64,000 bases of DNA from Orientallactaga sibirica (Eukaryota; Chordata; Mammalia; Rodentia; Dipodidae). The stretch covers positions 27,123,501-27,187,500 of the forward strand of contig JAEOAD010000029.1 in the NCBI GenBank assembly GCA_036365145.1, given 5' to 3'. The notes beneath the pieces were generated by a model. It did not search any database. It had not been told where the DNA came from and saw only the letters and a program-made list of their open reading frames with translations. How positions within the stretch are numbered: position 1 is the first letter of the stretch; every line of letters begins with the position of its first letter. This document shows positions 51,501 through 62,744 of the stretch, piece after piece. Position numbers and translations under genes: made by a program.

Positions 51501-51639
51501 TATTTTGCTTTAGTGAAAAAGATAATCCCCTCCTCTAAGGATCTGCTTTTCTGATAGTACACACCAGCTTTTCTGATAGCACACACCAAGTCCAGCTTCT
51601 CAAACTATTTACTCTTTCCTCTGGTCAAAAATGGGATTT

Positions 51640-51838
51640 CAGAACTGGAGAGATGGCTTAGCAGTTAAGGCCTGCAAAGCCAAAGGACCCCAGGTTCCAC
51701 TCCCCAGGACCCATGTAAGCCAGATGCACAAGGGGACACATGCATCTGGAGTACGTTTGCAGCTGTTGGAGGCCCTGATGTCCCCATTCTCTTCTCTCTT
51801 TCTCTCTTCTGTATCTCCCTATCTCAAATAAATAAAAA
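51640..51838 (+). mobile_element. tRNA-derived SINE
   Basis: Copy with a small deletion in the head (cagttaaggcctgcaaag). Confidence 0.9.
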
Positions 51839-51842
51839 TAGT

Positions 51843-51987
51843 TTTTGTTTTTTTGTTTAGGGTCTCAGTAGCTCAGGCTGACCTAGAATTCACTATGTAA
51901 TCTCAGGGTGGCCTCAAACTCATGGTGATCCTCCTACCTCTTCCTCCTGAGTGCTAGGATTAAAGATGTGTGCCACCACGCCCAGCT
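51843..51987 (-). mobile_element. B1 SINE
   Basis: Reverse B1 lacking the tctcactc stretch; ends ccaccacgcccagc. Confidence 0.87.
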
Positions 51988-52271
51988 AAAAAAAAATTTT
52001 TTTTTAAAGAAAGAGATGGGATTTCATGGCACTACTGTGTCACCAGAAGTGGCCTGCTGCACTTACTCCTCATAGTAAGCTTTCTTCCACATGTAATAAG
52101 CCCTTCACTGATGGGAAACAAAGAGGAATTTCAAATAATGATTAATTTTAGTGCCCATTTCAGGTTTATCCATGCTTTGCTTCTATAAATCTTATAAACA
52201 TAGTTGACACTTGATTGTCACAGGTGATGTCAGTTCTGGTTACTTCCTGCCAATCCGCCATATGCACAACG

Positions 52272-52328
52272 CAACACAACACAACACAACACAACACAAC
52301 ACAACACAACACAACACAACACAACACA
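52272..52328. repeat. (CAACA)n pentanucleotide array
   Basis: About eleven perfect units; begins after tgcacaacg. Confidence 0.97.
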
Positions 52329-52329
52329 G

Positions 52330-52714
52330 TGGCTGCTGCAGGATCTTCCCCTTCCTACCATTTTCTCCTTGCCCTTCATGACATCACACTCCTACCCATC
52401 TTCTCATATCTTATGAGCTCCCTGTTTACCCCTCTTCCCCTGGGTAACTCTCTTGGCCACTAGGTTTCCACTCGAGTCACCTGGAAGGACTTTTCCCGAG
52501 TCCCTAGTCTCATTGATCCTCCCCCCTTCTCTTCCCCATTGCACCCTTGGGCTCTCATAGCTTTGTGTTTTGTGTACACACCTCTCTGTTTGCTTCCATC
52601 CCCAAAGAGCAAAACCCATGTCTACTCTCCATCCCATTCACAACATACCTTCATAATGCCCTCCATGGTTGGCTTCTACCAAATCGTGAGTAGATAGAGA
52701 GGCTAACACAGGAG
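52330..52714. other. Unique non-coding DNA
   Basis: C/T-rich on the plus strand to about 52520; no gene recognised. Confidence 0.5.
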
Positions 52715-52790
52715 GAAGGGGTGAGTGGGTAGGTGGGTGGATGGACGAATAGATGGATGGGTGAATGGATGGACTTGTGGATGGAAAGGT
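52715..52790. repeat. (GGAT)n / (GGTG)n imperfect repeat
   Basis: Degenerate tetranucleotide repeat (ggtgggtggatggacg, gatggatgggtgaatgg). Confidence 0.9.
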
Positions 52791-52819
52791 CACTGGTGTA
52801 CTGTGACAAGCCGGGCACT

Positions 52820-52975
52820 TTTCTGGTTTTGTTTGTTTGTTTGTTTTTTATTTTTCCAGTTAGGTTCTCACTCTAGCCCAAGCTGACCTGGAACTTACTC
52901 TGTAGTCTCAGGTTGGCCTCAGATTCACAGCTGTCCTCCTACCTCTGCCTCCCAAGTGTACCACCATCCTAGGTA
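52820..52975 (-). mobile_element. B1 SINE
   Basis: Reverse B1 with gctgggattaaagg deleted (cccaagtgtaccaccatcc). Confidence 0.85.
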
Positions 52976-52977
52976 AT

Positions 52978-53187
52978 ATTTGCTTATTTTTTTGAGAGAG
53001 ACTTTTTTTGACAGAAAGAGGCAGATAGAGTGAGTATGGGTACACCAGGGCCTTCTGCCACTGCAGACTAACTCCAGACACATGTGCCACTTTGTGTTTC
53101 TGGATTTGTGTTTCTGAGGCATCAAACCTGGAACCATCAGGCTTTGCAAGTGAGCGCTTTTAACTGCTGAGCCTTCTCTTCAGCCCT
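52978..53187 (-). mobile_element. tRNA-derived SINE
   Basis: Diverged reverse copy, ending gccttctcttcagccc. Confidence 0.85.
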
Positions 53188-53189
53188 CT

Positions 53190-53900
53190 GGGCACTTATC
53201 TAATGCTGGCCCCCTAGCAGTCAATAACATGTCATTTCTTGAGTCACTTACCTCCTGGGTGGGGAAAGTGCCAGGAAGTCATGAGTGTTCAGAACAAAAG
53301 CAAGAAGAGTAAGGCAGGGAGAAAGCAGAGGCGAGGATGTTGAGAGTTCCTGGGGGACCAGACAGGCCTTAGGAGGAAGTGTTAACTGAACAGAGACCTG
53401 AAGGAAGCAAGGAAAGAAACCATATCCAATTCGTGTCAGAATAGCTGAATTCTGACCATTCCGAGTTTTCAGAGTGATTTCCGGTTGTGTGTTGATCTTG
53501 TCACGCAGTGCTATTCTGGTTATTGCCACACATGTAAAGCTTAATACATAAGGTTCTGTGGAATGATGGGAACGACCTTTTTGTGGAAGGCACAATTCAG
53601 GGGGGATATTTTCAGGCCACATATTTTTATATCTTTGGATCATCTTTTATTATCTTGAGGAAGTGATGAATCATAAAAAATGTGATTTTTCTCTCTCTAC
53701 CCCCTTGAGAGTCAATATGAAGTTAATAAGAACAAGATTACTTTTCAAAAATTCTGGGCTTGGCAGGTCGAACCCCATTTGTGTGTCTTTGATTTTCCTT
53801 TGCCTCCCCGTCTGCTGTAGAATTTTACGGGCATCATTGGATAACAGGGTTGCATATTTCTCTTAATCTGAAAGGCACCACATTAAAAATAGGGTGGTTG
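53190..53900. other. Unique non-coding DNA
   Basis: About 700 bases. Contains the longest open frame outside repeats (minus strand, 53248-53643, 131 codons), without recognised domain or transmembrane pattern. Frames of this length are expected by chance in 64 kb. Confidence 0.45.
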
Positions 53901-53902
53901 AG

Positions 53903-54110
53903 GCTGGAGAGATGGCTTAGCAGTTAAGGCATTTGCCTATGAAACCAAAGGATCCCAGTTCGATTCTCCAGGACACGTAAGCTAAATGCACAAGAGGCAC
54001 ATGCATCTGGAGTTCATTTGCAGTGGCCAGAGGCCCTGGTGTGCCCATCCTCTCTCTGTTTCCCTCTCTTCTCTCTCTCTCTTTGCTTGCAAAGAAATAA
54101 ATAAAAATTT
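53903..54110 (+). mobile_element. tRNA-derived SINE
   Basis: Well-preserved plus-strand copy with B box agttcgattctcc at 53958-53970. Confidence 0.92.
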
Positions 54111-54116
54111 AAAAAA

Positions 54117-54125
54117 TTATTATTA

Positions 54126-54156
<31 letters not shown>

Positions 54157-54310
54157 TTTATTTTTGGTTTTTCGAGGTGAGGTCTCGCTCTAGCCCAGGC
54201 TGACCTGGAACTCACTCTGTATTCTCAGGGTGGCCTCGAACTCCCGGCGATCCTCCTACCTCTGCCTCCCGAGTGCTGGGATTAAAGGCATGCACTACCA
54301 CGCCCGGCTA
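54117..54310 (-). mobile_element. B1 SINE with (TTA)n and (TTTA)n tail
   Basis: Simple repeats at 54117-54160, then a near-consensus reverse B1 ending ctaccacgcccggc. With the preceding SINE, aaaaatt... words may mark the insertion site. Confidence 0.92.
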
Positions 54311-54665
54311 AAAAATTTTTTTAATGGGGTGGTTTTGTGAGTTTCCTTCAAGTGGTACAGATAAATACTACCTCTCAGGTCAGTAGCGAGCAAGCCATTT
54401 TTGATGGCCCTCATATGCTGCTGGCAGCTGTCACTCAGGAGTGAATGAGGCTGTGAATTCCTGGGCATCACTGTAAATGGAAGGTTCCTGGAATCTCCAC
54501 TGTAGCGATGGTAAGGGCATGAAGATCCAGTGACATCTTTACTTTCCTTTGCTTGAGGCTATAAACACAGCCCTACGCAAGACTCCTGCACCTCCCTATT
54601 TAGATTACAGGCCTGAAAGGGGGCTACATAGTTGGCCATTTTGTATCTCTTGTCATACTGGATGG
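54311..54665. other. Unique non-coding DNA
   Basis: Nothing recognised. Confidence 0.5.
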
Positions 54666-54667
54666 CA

Positions 54668-54958
54668 AGATACCAGACACTGACCTCTGGCCTCCACATG
54701 CATGTGCACATACATGTACACACGCAGGTGCAAAAAATATAGGGTTTGGGAGATGGCTCAGGGCTGCACAAGTGTGAGTGCCTGAGTTCAGATCTCCAGA
54801 ACCTACACAAAGGTAGATGCTGTAATCTGTGTCTGCAATCCCAGCACACCTACTGTGAGAATGAGGAGACAAAATCTTCTGGAAGTGCAAAGGCCAGCTA
54901 GTTTGACAAATGGAGCCGTAAACAAGGAGGGACCCTGTCTCAAAACAGGGTGGAAGGT
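54668..54958 (+). mobile_element. B4-type tail followed by a dimeric SINE
   Basis: 54668-54730 is a B4 tail (cactgacctctggcctcc, CA/TG-rich). 54738-54958 is an ID-B1 dimer (tttgggagatggctcaggg to ccctgtctcaaaac). Confidence 0.7.
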
Positions 54959-55091
54959 GAGAACCACTTCCTATGGTTTTGCTTAGGATCCTGAGAGGCG
55001 CTGCTGGGAACCACAGTGTCCTGAGGAGCTTCTTGGGTCAGAAGAGGGAGTGGGGCATCTATGAGGAGGAGGCTTAGAGGCCTCCAACCAG

Positions 55092-55215
55092 CTGAAACGC
55101 TAGGGCAATAATAGTCGAAGTGTGGTCCATAGACCTCCTGCTTAGAAATGCAGATTTCTGGGCCTGTCCCCCAAAATGAAAAGATGCAGCATTGGGCCCA
55201 AAGAGCTGTTTTCAA
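55092..55215 (+). mobile_element. MER5-type hAT element, partial
   Basis: cgaagtgtggtccatagacc, agaaatgcagatttctgggc; right end not found. Confidence 0.6.
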
Positions 55216-55229
55216 GGCTGAGACAGGAA

Positions 55230-55930
55230 TGCACCCAGACAGTGAGTGGGAGCAGTGCTTGCACACAGCACACACTGCTGCCATTGCCACAGCCATTTCC
55301 ACATTGACTTTTCCCATTTACAAGGAGTCACATTTAGCAGGTCTAGGGTGCTTCCATTTGTGACATGAGCATCCTAATAAAGTAGAAGGGAATAGGATCT
55401 CCATGTAGTTAACATCCTGGAGACAGAGCGGATCCAGAAGGACCTGACCTGGGCTGGGCTCATGTAATCTTCACAGGTCAGTGTTGACTCAACATTGTTT
55501 TTTCAGCCCTGACTGTGTCAGGCCCCATGGGGGACACTCCCAGCCATTTGACTATTACTGGCTCCTTGTAGTGGGCCAGCAGTCCTCTCTCCTTACTTTC
55601 TCTGAGGTGTCCTCTCATATCCTCTCCTTCCCCACACATCTCTGCAACCGCTTCCCCGTTCTAGCTGCTCCTGCCCTGCCCTGCCCTGCTCTGCCCTTGC
55701 TGGGTTCTTACAGTTTCTGCTTTTGGCAGGCAGCTGCATTGGTGTCTTAGGGTCATTACCAGGTACATAAGACTTTGAGCAAACATGTTCACAGGACTAG
55801 GAAGGATTTTTGCATTGGCACAGAGCCAAGACAAAAAAGGTAGAAAAGAATGAGTAAAATGATAACTGTTGGAAGTTTGTCTACCTGGAAAGCCCAGGAG
55901 ATTCAAAGAACACCCTCCACCAAAACTGAG
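55230..55930. other. Unique non-coding DNA
   Basis: Short CCCTG-like reiteration at about 55668-55690. No gene recognised. Confidence 0.5.
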
Positions 55931-55937
55931 ACATAGG

Positions 55938-56155
55938 GCCTGGAGAGATGGCTTAGCAGTTAAGCACTTGCCTGTGAAACCTAAGGACAGTTCAAGGCTC
56001 GATTATCCAGGACCCACGTAAGCCAGATGTACAAGGGGGCGCATACACCTAGAGTTCGTTTGCAATGGCTGGAGGCCCTGGCATGCCCATTCTCTCTCTC
56101 TCTCTGCCTCTTTCTCTGTCTGTCTGTCGCTCTCAAATAAATAAATAAATTTTTT
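55938..56155 (+). mobile_element. tRNA-derived SINE
   Basis: Near-full copy. Its core tgtacaagggggcgca (56028-56043) is one or two bases from the CTCF core. Confidence 0.93.
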
Positions 56156-56334
56156 TTAAAAAATTTAAAAAAACCCGAGACATAATCAAGACTCCTCCAG
56201 TACCAGCAGTGTTTTCACAAGGCCATTGAAGGAAGTTCAGGTGGTAGTATGGGTTCTTCCAAGTTGTTCCTAACCCTTACTCCTTGTCTATTAACACCTC
56301 TTCCTTCCGTGAAGCAATAACTTGGGGTTGTAAG

Positions 56335-56545
56335 TAATGTCACTTGCCGTGTGCTAAGCATCTATATACAGTAAACTTCAGCGAATTTATTTCTGACAGC
56401 CCTGTGAGATGGTGAGTCCTTGAATGTGTCATTTCATTTTCCCCATGTACAGAGAGGGATAATAAAAGCCCAAAAGTCACATGGCTCTTGAGTAGTAGGG
56501 CCCAGAGCCCACCACCTACACTGCTGTCTCTTACCGCACAGTAAG
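56335..56545 (-). mobile_element. MIR SINE (ancient)
   Basis: cgtgtgctaagcatctatat, tgacagccctgtgagatggt, ttttccccatgtacagagag, aaagtcacatggctcttgag, agggcccagagcccacc: nearly full reverse MIR. Confidence 0.75.
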
Positions 56546-57290
56546 ATGGGTCTGCCCCGGGGATTTCTGTCTCGCACTTTTGGAACAGCCCCTCAATGTT
56601 GAAGAAGTGTTTGCCTGTAGGGTAGAGTTCAGTGTAGGGCATTGCCAAGAGCGCTGAACAGTTAGGTATCTAAGGGATGAAATCCTTTATTATTTCCTGA
56701 GAGTCAAGCCCGTCACAAGTGAGACTGTCAGACACAAATAGCCCCCTCACTAATTAATTTAGGGATTGATTTCCCTGTCTGGAACTACCAAGACGCATTT
56801 ATGTCAGTTCCATGAATTGAAAGGCATATGTGTGGTACTACTCAAGTTTGTGACTTCAGGGTAAGAGACTTAATTTAATGTTCCTCATTTGTTTCAAATG
56901 AAGCTAAGACAATATTACCGACCTTAGAGCCCATTGTGAGGATTAAATGAGACAAGACACAGGAAGGATCTCCAGTAGGGTTGGCTCGGAGCAAGGTTGC
57001 CCCAAATGTAAGTCTGTCTACCCAGGAAGGTCAAGAGGCCGTGTAGGATTTCACAAAGCGTGCCGCATTACAGGATCTGCTCTCTTAGCTTGTAATGGAG
57101 GAAGAAGGGTTGCCTGAAAATACAACCATTGAAGTCAAGGCTCCAGCCATGAAGAGAGGAGACTCCCTGGATGTTTCTGGTCAGGCATATCATGCATCTT
57201 TTATAGTAGGCATGATTTTTGCTCATTTATCCCAGTGCCCTTTTAGCTGCATCTTAGAGAGTGGGAACAGTGATTTTACAAAGTCAAAAA
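56546..57290. other. Unique DNA with MIR 3' trace
   Basis: A MIR-like 3' part (sense) at about 56890-57000 (cattgtgaggattaaatgag). The rest is unrecognised, including an open frame at 57095-57290 that runs into a SINE. Confidence 0.5.
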
Positions 57291-57296
57291 TATGTA

Positions 57297-57560
57297 GGGG
57301 CTGGGGAGGTGACTCAGTCAGTAAAGTGCTTACTGTACAAACTTGAGGACCTGAGTTTGGACCAATGTCAAAGCCCAGCGCTGGGGAGGCAGACATAGAA
57401 GGGTCTGTGCTGCTTGCTGGATAGCTAGGATAGCTGAATTGGTGAGTACCTGATGCAGTAAGAGACCCTATCCCAAAAAATAAGGTGGAGAGCAATTGAG
57501 GAAGAAACCTCTGGTTGCCATACACAAATGCCTACATATGCACATGAACACACACACACA
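57297..57560 (+). mobile_element. B4-type dimeric SINE
   Basis: Complete: ID-like head (gactcagtcagtaaagtgct), B1-like half (gcccagcgctggggaggc), junction aaaaaataaggtggagag and tail with CA repeats. Confidence 0.8.
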
Positions 57561-57564
57561 CACT

Positions 57565-57710
57565 CACGAAATATCATTGGAGGTGGAGGCAGGAGGATCA
57601 AGAGTTCAAGGCCAAATAGGCTATGAAGTGAGTGCAAGGGTGGCCTGAACTGTATCATGAGTGCAAGGCCAGCTCGGGCTACGAGAGAGCACATCTAAAA
57701 AGAAAGACAA
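57565..57710 (+). mobile_element. B1 SINE with internal duplication
   Basis: Starts inside B1 (ggaggtggaggcaggagg) and contains two related blocks ending in gtgagtgcaaggg and atgagtgcaaggcc. Confidence 0.6.
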
Positions 57711-59370
57711 AACCCCACGTGGTCTTTGATTACAGTTGAAGGCTTCTCCTGTTTAGTGTGAGCTGCATTTAGATGTGGGCCTTTCTGCACATCAGCATCT
57801 TCAGCCTCCAAGAAAGGATGTGATCACTCTCGCTTGTGCATGTGGAGCTTTCATCAGCGTGGTAATGCTGAGCCAGGTCCCTATATGGTTCAACGACATG
57901 GACAGTGTCTGAGGCACCTCCTGTGTTGTCATGTTTATTAGAAGTGGCCTGGCCATAAGATCCCCTGCTCCCCCTGGGACTAGAACAGCACAGTGACTTG
58001 TCCACGAGCAGAAGAGACTCGGAATGGAGTAGTCCTGGAGGTCAGTGGGCAGTAGTGAGGCTGGGGAATGGACCCACCCAAAGGAAGGCTATAGGGTCTC
58101 TTGAAAGGGAGAAAAGAGAGAGAAGTTCTGAGAAGCCTTGAGTTTTGCTGTGTGCCAGGGCAGATCTTGAAACTGGGCTGTGAATAGGTCCTAGCTCCTT
58201 TGTGGCCTGGAGTGGCAATGCCAGGAGCCCATGGTGAGCTTTGAAACACTGTGCTTGGGGAGCAACTCAAGTTCTGAATTTTGAACAGTCCTCGTCGCTG
58301 ACAGTCAGACAGATCCCACTCTTTCCACATCCAAATGGCCTCTTCGATTGTCTCGGGTTAGAAGAGCAAAATCCCCAAATAGCCTTTGGGGAATCCCGTG
58401 CCCAGCTGCTTTATTTGGAAGGTAAGATCACTGTATTTATGTGTCAGTCATAAATACTTGGATGAGAGTCTGAGTGCCTAAGGATTTGCCACTTCCGGCT
58501 GGTATAGCATTAGATCCTTTGGAAGTGTTCTATGTCATAATATGCCAACAGAATTAGAATTTTAAATAGTCATGGAAACAAACAGGTGCTTAGTGCCTCT
58601 AAAAATAGCCTTCCTGAGAAGTGAGGCTGGGGGTTGTGCCAGGAGCTAAGGTGGGCAGCTCTGTATTGCAGAGGAGCGAAAGAAAACCCTGCCCTTGCTC
58701 CTCCCAATACCTAGAACTGGAGTATTTTTGCTTGGAAACACTTTCTGTGGTACCCACCTGTTTGCATCATCTTAACCAAAGCTGTCATAAAGCCCCTGCC
58801 CACCACCCACATCTTGCATATCATCTCTGCCCAAATTTCCAAAGTGAAGGCTGGACCAGAGAGGGGACCCACTGTGCATGGATGGAGAATAGGGTCCCCT
58901 CTCACCCTGGTGGGATGCCCCCCTGAGCACTCCTGATTTAGCCCCTAAGGACCACTGGGTGATGAAAGGCGTGAGGGATGTCAGGGAGTGCTTTGCTTTG
59001 CTTTGCTTTGCCTGAACTGCTTGTTGCAGGGAGCCCAGGCATTGCAGCCCCATTAATCCTCCTCCTCCTCCCGCACAGAGCCCCAGCACATCCTCCATGC
59101 CCCGCTGCACTTCCTGAGCAGTGAAAGATGGTGGCTGTCAGGATGATGGGTGGCAAGTGGAGTAAACGTGGCTTGTTACTACCAGATTCGATTACCGGGC
59201 ACTGCTTGAAGACAAATGGCCGAGAGGCCTCTCCACTGCTAGAGGGCAGGGGTGGTCTTCAGAACAGTGTCCCCCATGAAGAAGACTTGTAGATGTTAAA
59301 CAACATTCTCACAAGCCTGAAGTTGGCAGGCAGGACTAATAGTGTTATCTTCTTAGGTTTTCATTGCTGG
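57711..59370. other. SINE-poor block, candidate regulatory DNA
   Basis: About 1.66 kb without recognised repeats. A CTCF-like motif lies at 59234-59251, a CTTTG/CTTTG reiteration at 58992-59011, and a donor-like aag|gtaagatc at 58421-58430. No exon can be defended. Confidence 0.45.
59234..59251 (+). promoter_or_regulatory. Candidate CTCF site (weaker)
   Basis: cactgctagagggcaggg carries the CTAGAGGGCAG half strongly; the upstream CCA part is imperfect (ctg in place of cca/ccg). Confidence 0.4.
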
Positions 59371-59842
59371 TAGTTTTGAACTAAGGGCTCCAGTTTGGCC
59401 CTGAGAATAACCAAAACTACACAAAAATACATATCCAGAAGACATAATAATGTTGAGAAAAAGCAAAACCGTCAATGCTGATAAAGGTTAGAAGCCAAGT
59501 GTGGTGGTGCACACCTTTAATCCCAGCACTGGAGAGGCAGAGGTAGGAGGATCACCATGAGTTCAAGGCCACTCTGAGACTACATAGTGAATTCCAGGTC
59601 AGCCTGGGCTAGAGTGAGACCCTACCTCAAAAAACAAAACAAAACAAAACAAAAAACGCCACCAAAGGTTAGAATTGTGGTTACCCTCTGAGCAAAGGAA
59701 CATAATATGTGAATCTCCAGGATTCTAGAATGCTCCATATATATGTATATAGTTTGATATGGTGGTGATGATATGAGTTTATACACATTTAAGAATTAAG
59801 TGTAAAGCTTAATTTTAGTGTAAAAGTTAGGATGGGTATACT
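59371..59842 (+). mobile_element. Old L1 3' fragment, sense, split by B1
   Basis: 59371-59485 (acacaaaaatacatatccag, cgtcaatgctgataaagg) and 59656-59842 (attgtggttaccctctgagc, tttgatatggtggtgatgat, gtttatacacatttaag) resemble an eroded L1 3' end. Low-complexity similarity makes this tentative. Confidence 0.5.
59490..59655 (+). mobile_element. B1 SINE
   Basis: Full plus-strand B1. aaaggttagaa before and after (59484 and 59663 area) is a target duplication. Confidence 0.93.
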
Positions 59843-60055
59843 TGAGCTGAGCCTGGTGGCACAGGTTTATAATTCCAACTACTCAGGAGGCTGAGGCAAG
59901 AGGATCAGAAATTCAAGGCCTACAGAGTGAAAGTGAATTACAACTTAGTAAAATCCTATTGTAAAGGAAGCACTGGAGATGTGGCTCAGTGGTGGAGTTC
60001 TTACCTAACCTGCACAGGACCTTGGGTTAAGCCCCCAGCACTGCGGGGGGCAAAG
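59843..60055 (+). mobile_element. B1-ID dimeric SINE
   Basis: B1-like half first (gagcctggtggcacaggttt, aggaggctgaggcaagagg), then ID half (agatgtggctcagtggtgga, aagcccccagcactg): the reverse order of the ID-B1 dimers elsewhere in this window. Confidence 0.78.
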
Positions 60056-60101
60056 TGTGTACTTTATAGATGTCATATCTTAACAAGTAAAAAGTAAAAA
60101 T

Positions 60102-60250
60102 AAGGGCTGGGGAGATGGCCTGGGGCTCAATTCTCCAGTACCCACACAAAGCCACACGCAAAGTGGCACATGCATCTGGACTTCGTCTACAGTGGCAGAA
60201 GACCCTGGCACACACACACACACAAACAAACAAACAAATAAATAAATAAT
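60102..60250 (+). mobile_element. tRNA-derived SINE, deleted
   Basis: Most of the tRNA-like head is missing (gagatggcctggggctcaat); CA array near 60211-60223, AAACAAATAAATA tail. Confidence 0.82.
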
Positions 60251-62744
60251 GGTTTTCTCCATTTATCAAGGAGATCTGTGAACAGAAATACCCTGGCCAC
60301 ACTTGAACAACATGGCTTGATGTTCTAAAGCTTTAACATGGTTCAGTGCATGCAGACATGTAAAACATAGTCACATGTGGAGAAATAAAATAATGGCAAG
60401 TCTCCTCCTATTTGACAGTCCAGAGTATAATTTGGAAGGTACTCACCTGCCCCCTAGTTCAAGATCTTCGATTGGTCTCCTATTGTGTGAGATTGTTGTG
60501 GCACCAAAGTCAAGTTCCTCTGGCTCTGACTTGCTGTTCTGCCACGCACCAGGCTGTTAGTGCATCTGTGAACTGGGTGATTAATTCATAAGAATGTTCC
60601 TTAGCTGTCTCCTTAAAAGGGCTAGTCCAGTGCCTAGTCCATAGCGAGTGACATTAAATCTCTGCCAGCACCAACAGTTGTCATTGTCATCACCATCGCT
60701 CACTTGTGCCCAGCTTGCAGGGCTTTGAGAGCCCTGGGTCCTCACCAGCAGAGAGCCTCCACGATGGCTCCAGCAAACAGTTCCCACATGCCCCAACTTT
60801 TCATACAGTTGGGCGGGCTCCAGGGTGCAGAGGCCCCCTCTAGCTTGGCAGGACTGTTTGGCTTGGGCCTCTGCTGGTTCTCAGAGCAGGAGCGTGGTCA
60901 AGTTGGCCAACAGTGTACCCACATTGAAGCAGCTGTGGTGAACATCTGGCTCTCATTATCTGGCTGGGAATGGCTGGGGGTGGGAGCACTGTGATTTATA
61001 GATTGCTCCTTTGGCTGTAAATCCCATCTGTAATTGTGACTTCTCTGTCCCTAATTGTTTGCAGAGAAGAGAGGAGCTCAATGGCTTACAATCCCTGGCA
61101 GAGTCCATGGCCCACTGGGGCAAATGGGGGGGTGGACTGTGAGGGGGTGAGGTTTGTTGCTAAGACACCGCAGTCTTTGTTTTGGTCCCTGCTCAGCAGT
61201 GTTTTTAAGGCCCTGTATACATTTCTCTGTATTGTTAATGTAATGTGTTCAGGCAGTGAACAGCCAAGTTCAGCTGAAGGAATCTGATACTCATAACAGA
61301 AACACCAGAGGCCAGGTTTTTGTGGTCAAATTAGGGTTTTGAGGCCTTGGAAGAGAATGAAATCTTGAGCTATGTGAGAGGGACAATCCCTCTTTCTCTT
61401 CTTGTGCTAACACTGGCCTGGATTCAGCTTCCTCCAGGATCCTGGCTTCGGGAGCACAGAGTCCACCACATGCAGTCAAGTGGGGAGCACGGCCACTTTC
61501 CTCTGAGAAGGGGAAAGCAGATTTTGTTCAAAAGAAGTGAAAGAAGGCCCACAGAGTATGAGCACGTCCTGGCCTCTCCTGTGCCCTGGCTCCAGGCACC
61601 TTGATCTGCCCCTCCTCTCCCCCAAATGACTTTGACTGCTGCGGAAATAATACTCAGGGGCTGTCAGGAAGGTATGTGACTGTGCAAAATGCAATTTGCC
61701 CATTTCCGTTGCCCGTGAAGATCCCACAGCCCCCTTACCATCTGGGAACCCTGCATCCTGCTGTGCTTAGAGTTTTCGGAAATGATGGATTCCAAACAAA
61801 TCCCAGTGAGTAGCTAGTGATGCTGAGTTAACTCAGTTCATCCCACTCTCTTCATTTTGCCTCAGAAAGTACAATAGCAACAAAAATTCCAAAAAAACAT
61901 GTTGTGATTTGCTTCTAGTATCTCTGTGTGTTGTAAAAGCAATCAGCCCAACTTTTTATTAAGAGTGCCCCACACGCACCTGATGTGCCTCCATCCATCC
62001 ATCATTTACATGCCCTCTGTGGGAATGTAACAGAGCCTCTGCCATTCAGAGCTTCAAATGCAGGGGAAGAAGCAAGAAGACAAGTCCTTGCAATCATGTG
62101 CTGAGTGGCTGACAGAGCAGAATCAAACATCACTGAACCCCTGAGGAAGGAGCTGCTCAAGCCTGGGGAGCAGGAGAGGCCTCAAGCAGATGTTTGTGCT
62201 GAGCCCTGCAGGAGCGTAGCAAGCATGAGTGACCTGGCTCCTGCTAGCCTTCTGTCCCTGCTCCCCACCACTGGAATCCCCTTGGGCATATGAGCAAGTT
62301 GTTACTTTCTTAATGACCCCATGGTCCACAGAACATGTGATTCTGCAGAAGTCTTCAGAAGCCAGCCTTGTTCCATTTCAAACATGAATCCCATGTGACA
62401 AGCAGGATACATAATGTGCACCCCCTCGCCCCCGCCCTCACCATGGGACACTGACAGCTCACAGACTTGGGCACTTGGGATATTCATTCAGCAGTTACTG
62501 CTCAGAAATCACTTGACCGAGACAGCCAATGAAATTCTTGATCTGTATCAGGGCAAATGTGAAGTCAGAAAACACGGATATACACCTCTCAAGTCACCCT
62601 GATTCAGCTGGAGCACTCTGAAACCTTAGACCTGGTTGTGTCTGCAGGATAGGGATCTTCAAGTTATTGTTCATAGAACAGGGAGTCAACGTTATACCTT
62701 CTTCAGCCCTGGTATAAAGTGAGTTCCTAGTCCAGAGACTGGGA
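60251..62744. other. SINE-free block, 2.5 kb, candidate regulatory DNA
   Basis: The longest stretch without young SINEs. Only a MIR-like piece (about 60530-60695) is recognised. 60940-61130 contains AT-rich conserved-looking words (gggagcactgtgatttatag, taattgtttgcag) and an acceptor-like site at 61052-61065. No exon is assigned. Confidence 0.45.
60530..60695 (+). mobile_element. MIR SINE (ancient)
   Basis: ttctgccacgcaccaggctg, catctgtgaactgggtgatt, ccagtgcctagtccatagcg follow MIR order. Confidence 0.55.

Noticed and set aside
53248..53643. 131-codon minus-strand frame in unique DNA as a possible gene
   Set aside because: No recognised family, no sign of an upstream promoter or splice sites, and its length is within chance expectation.
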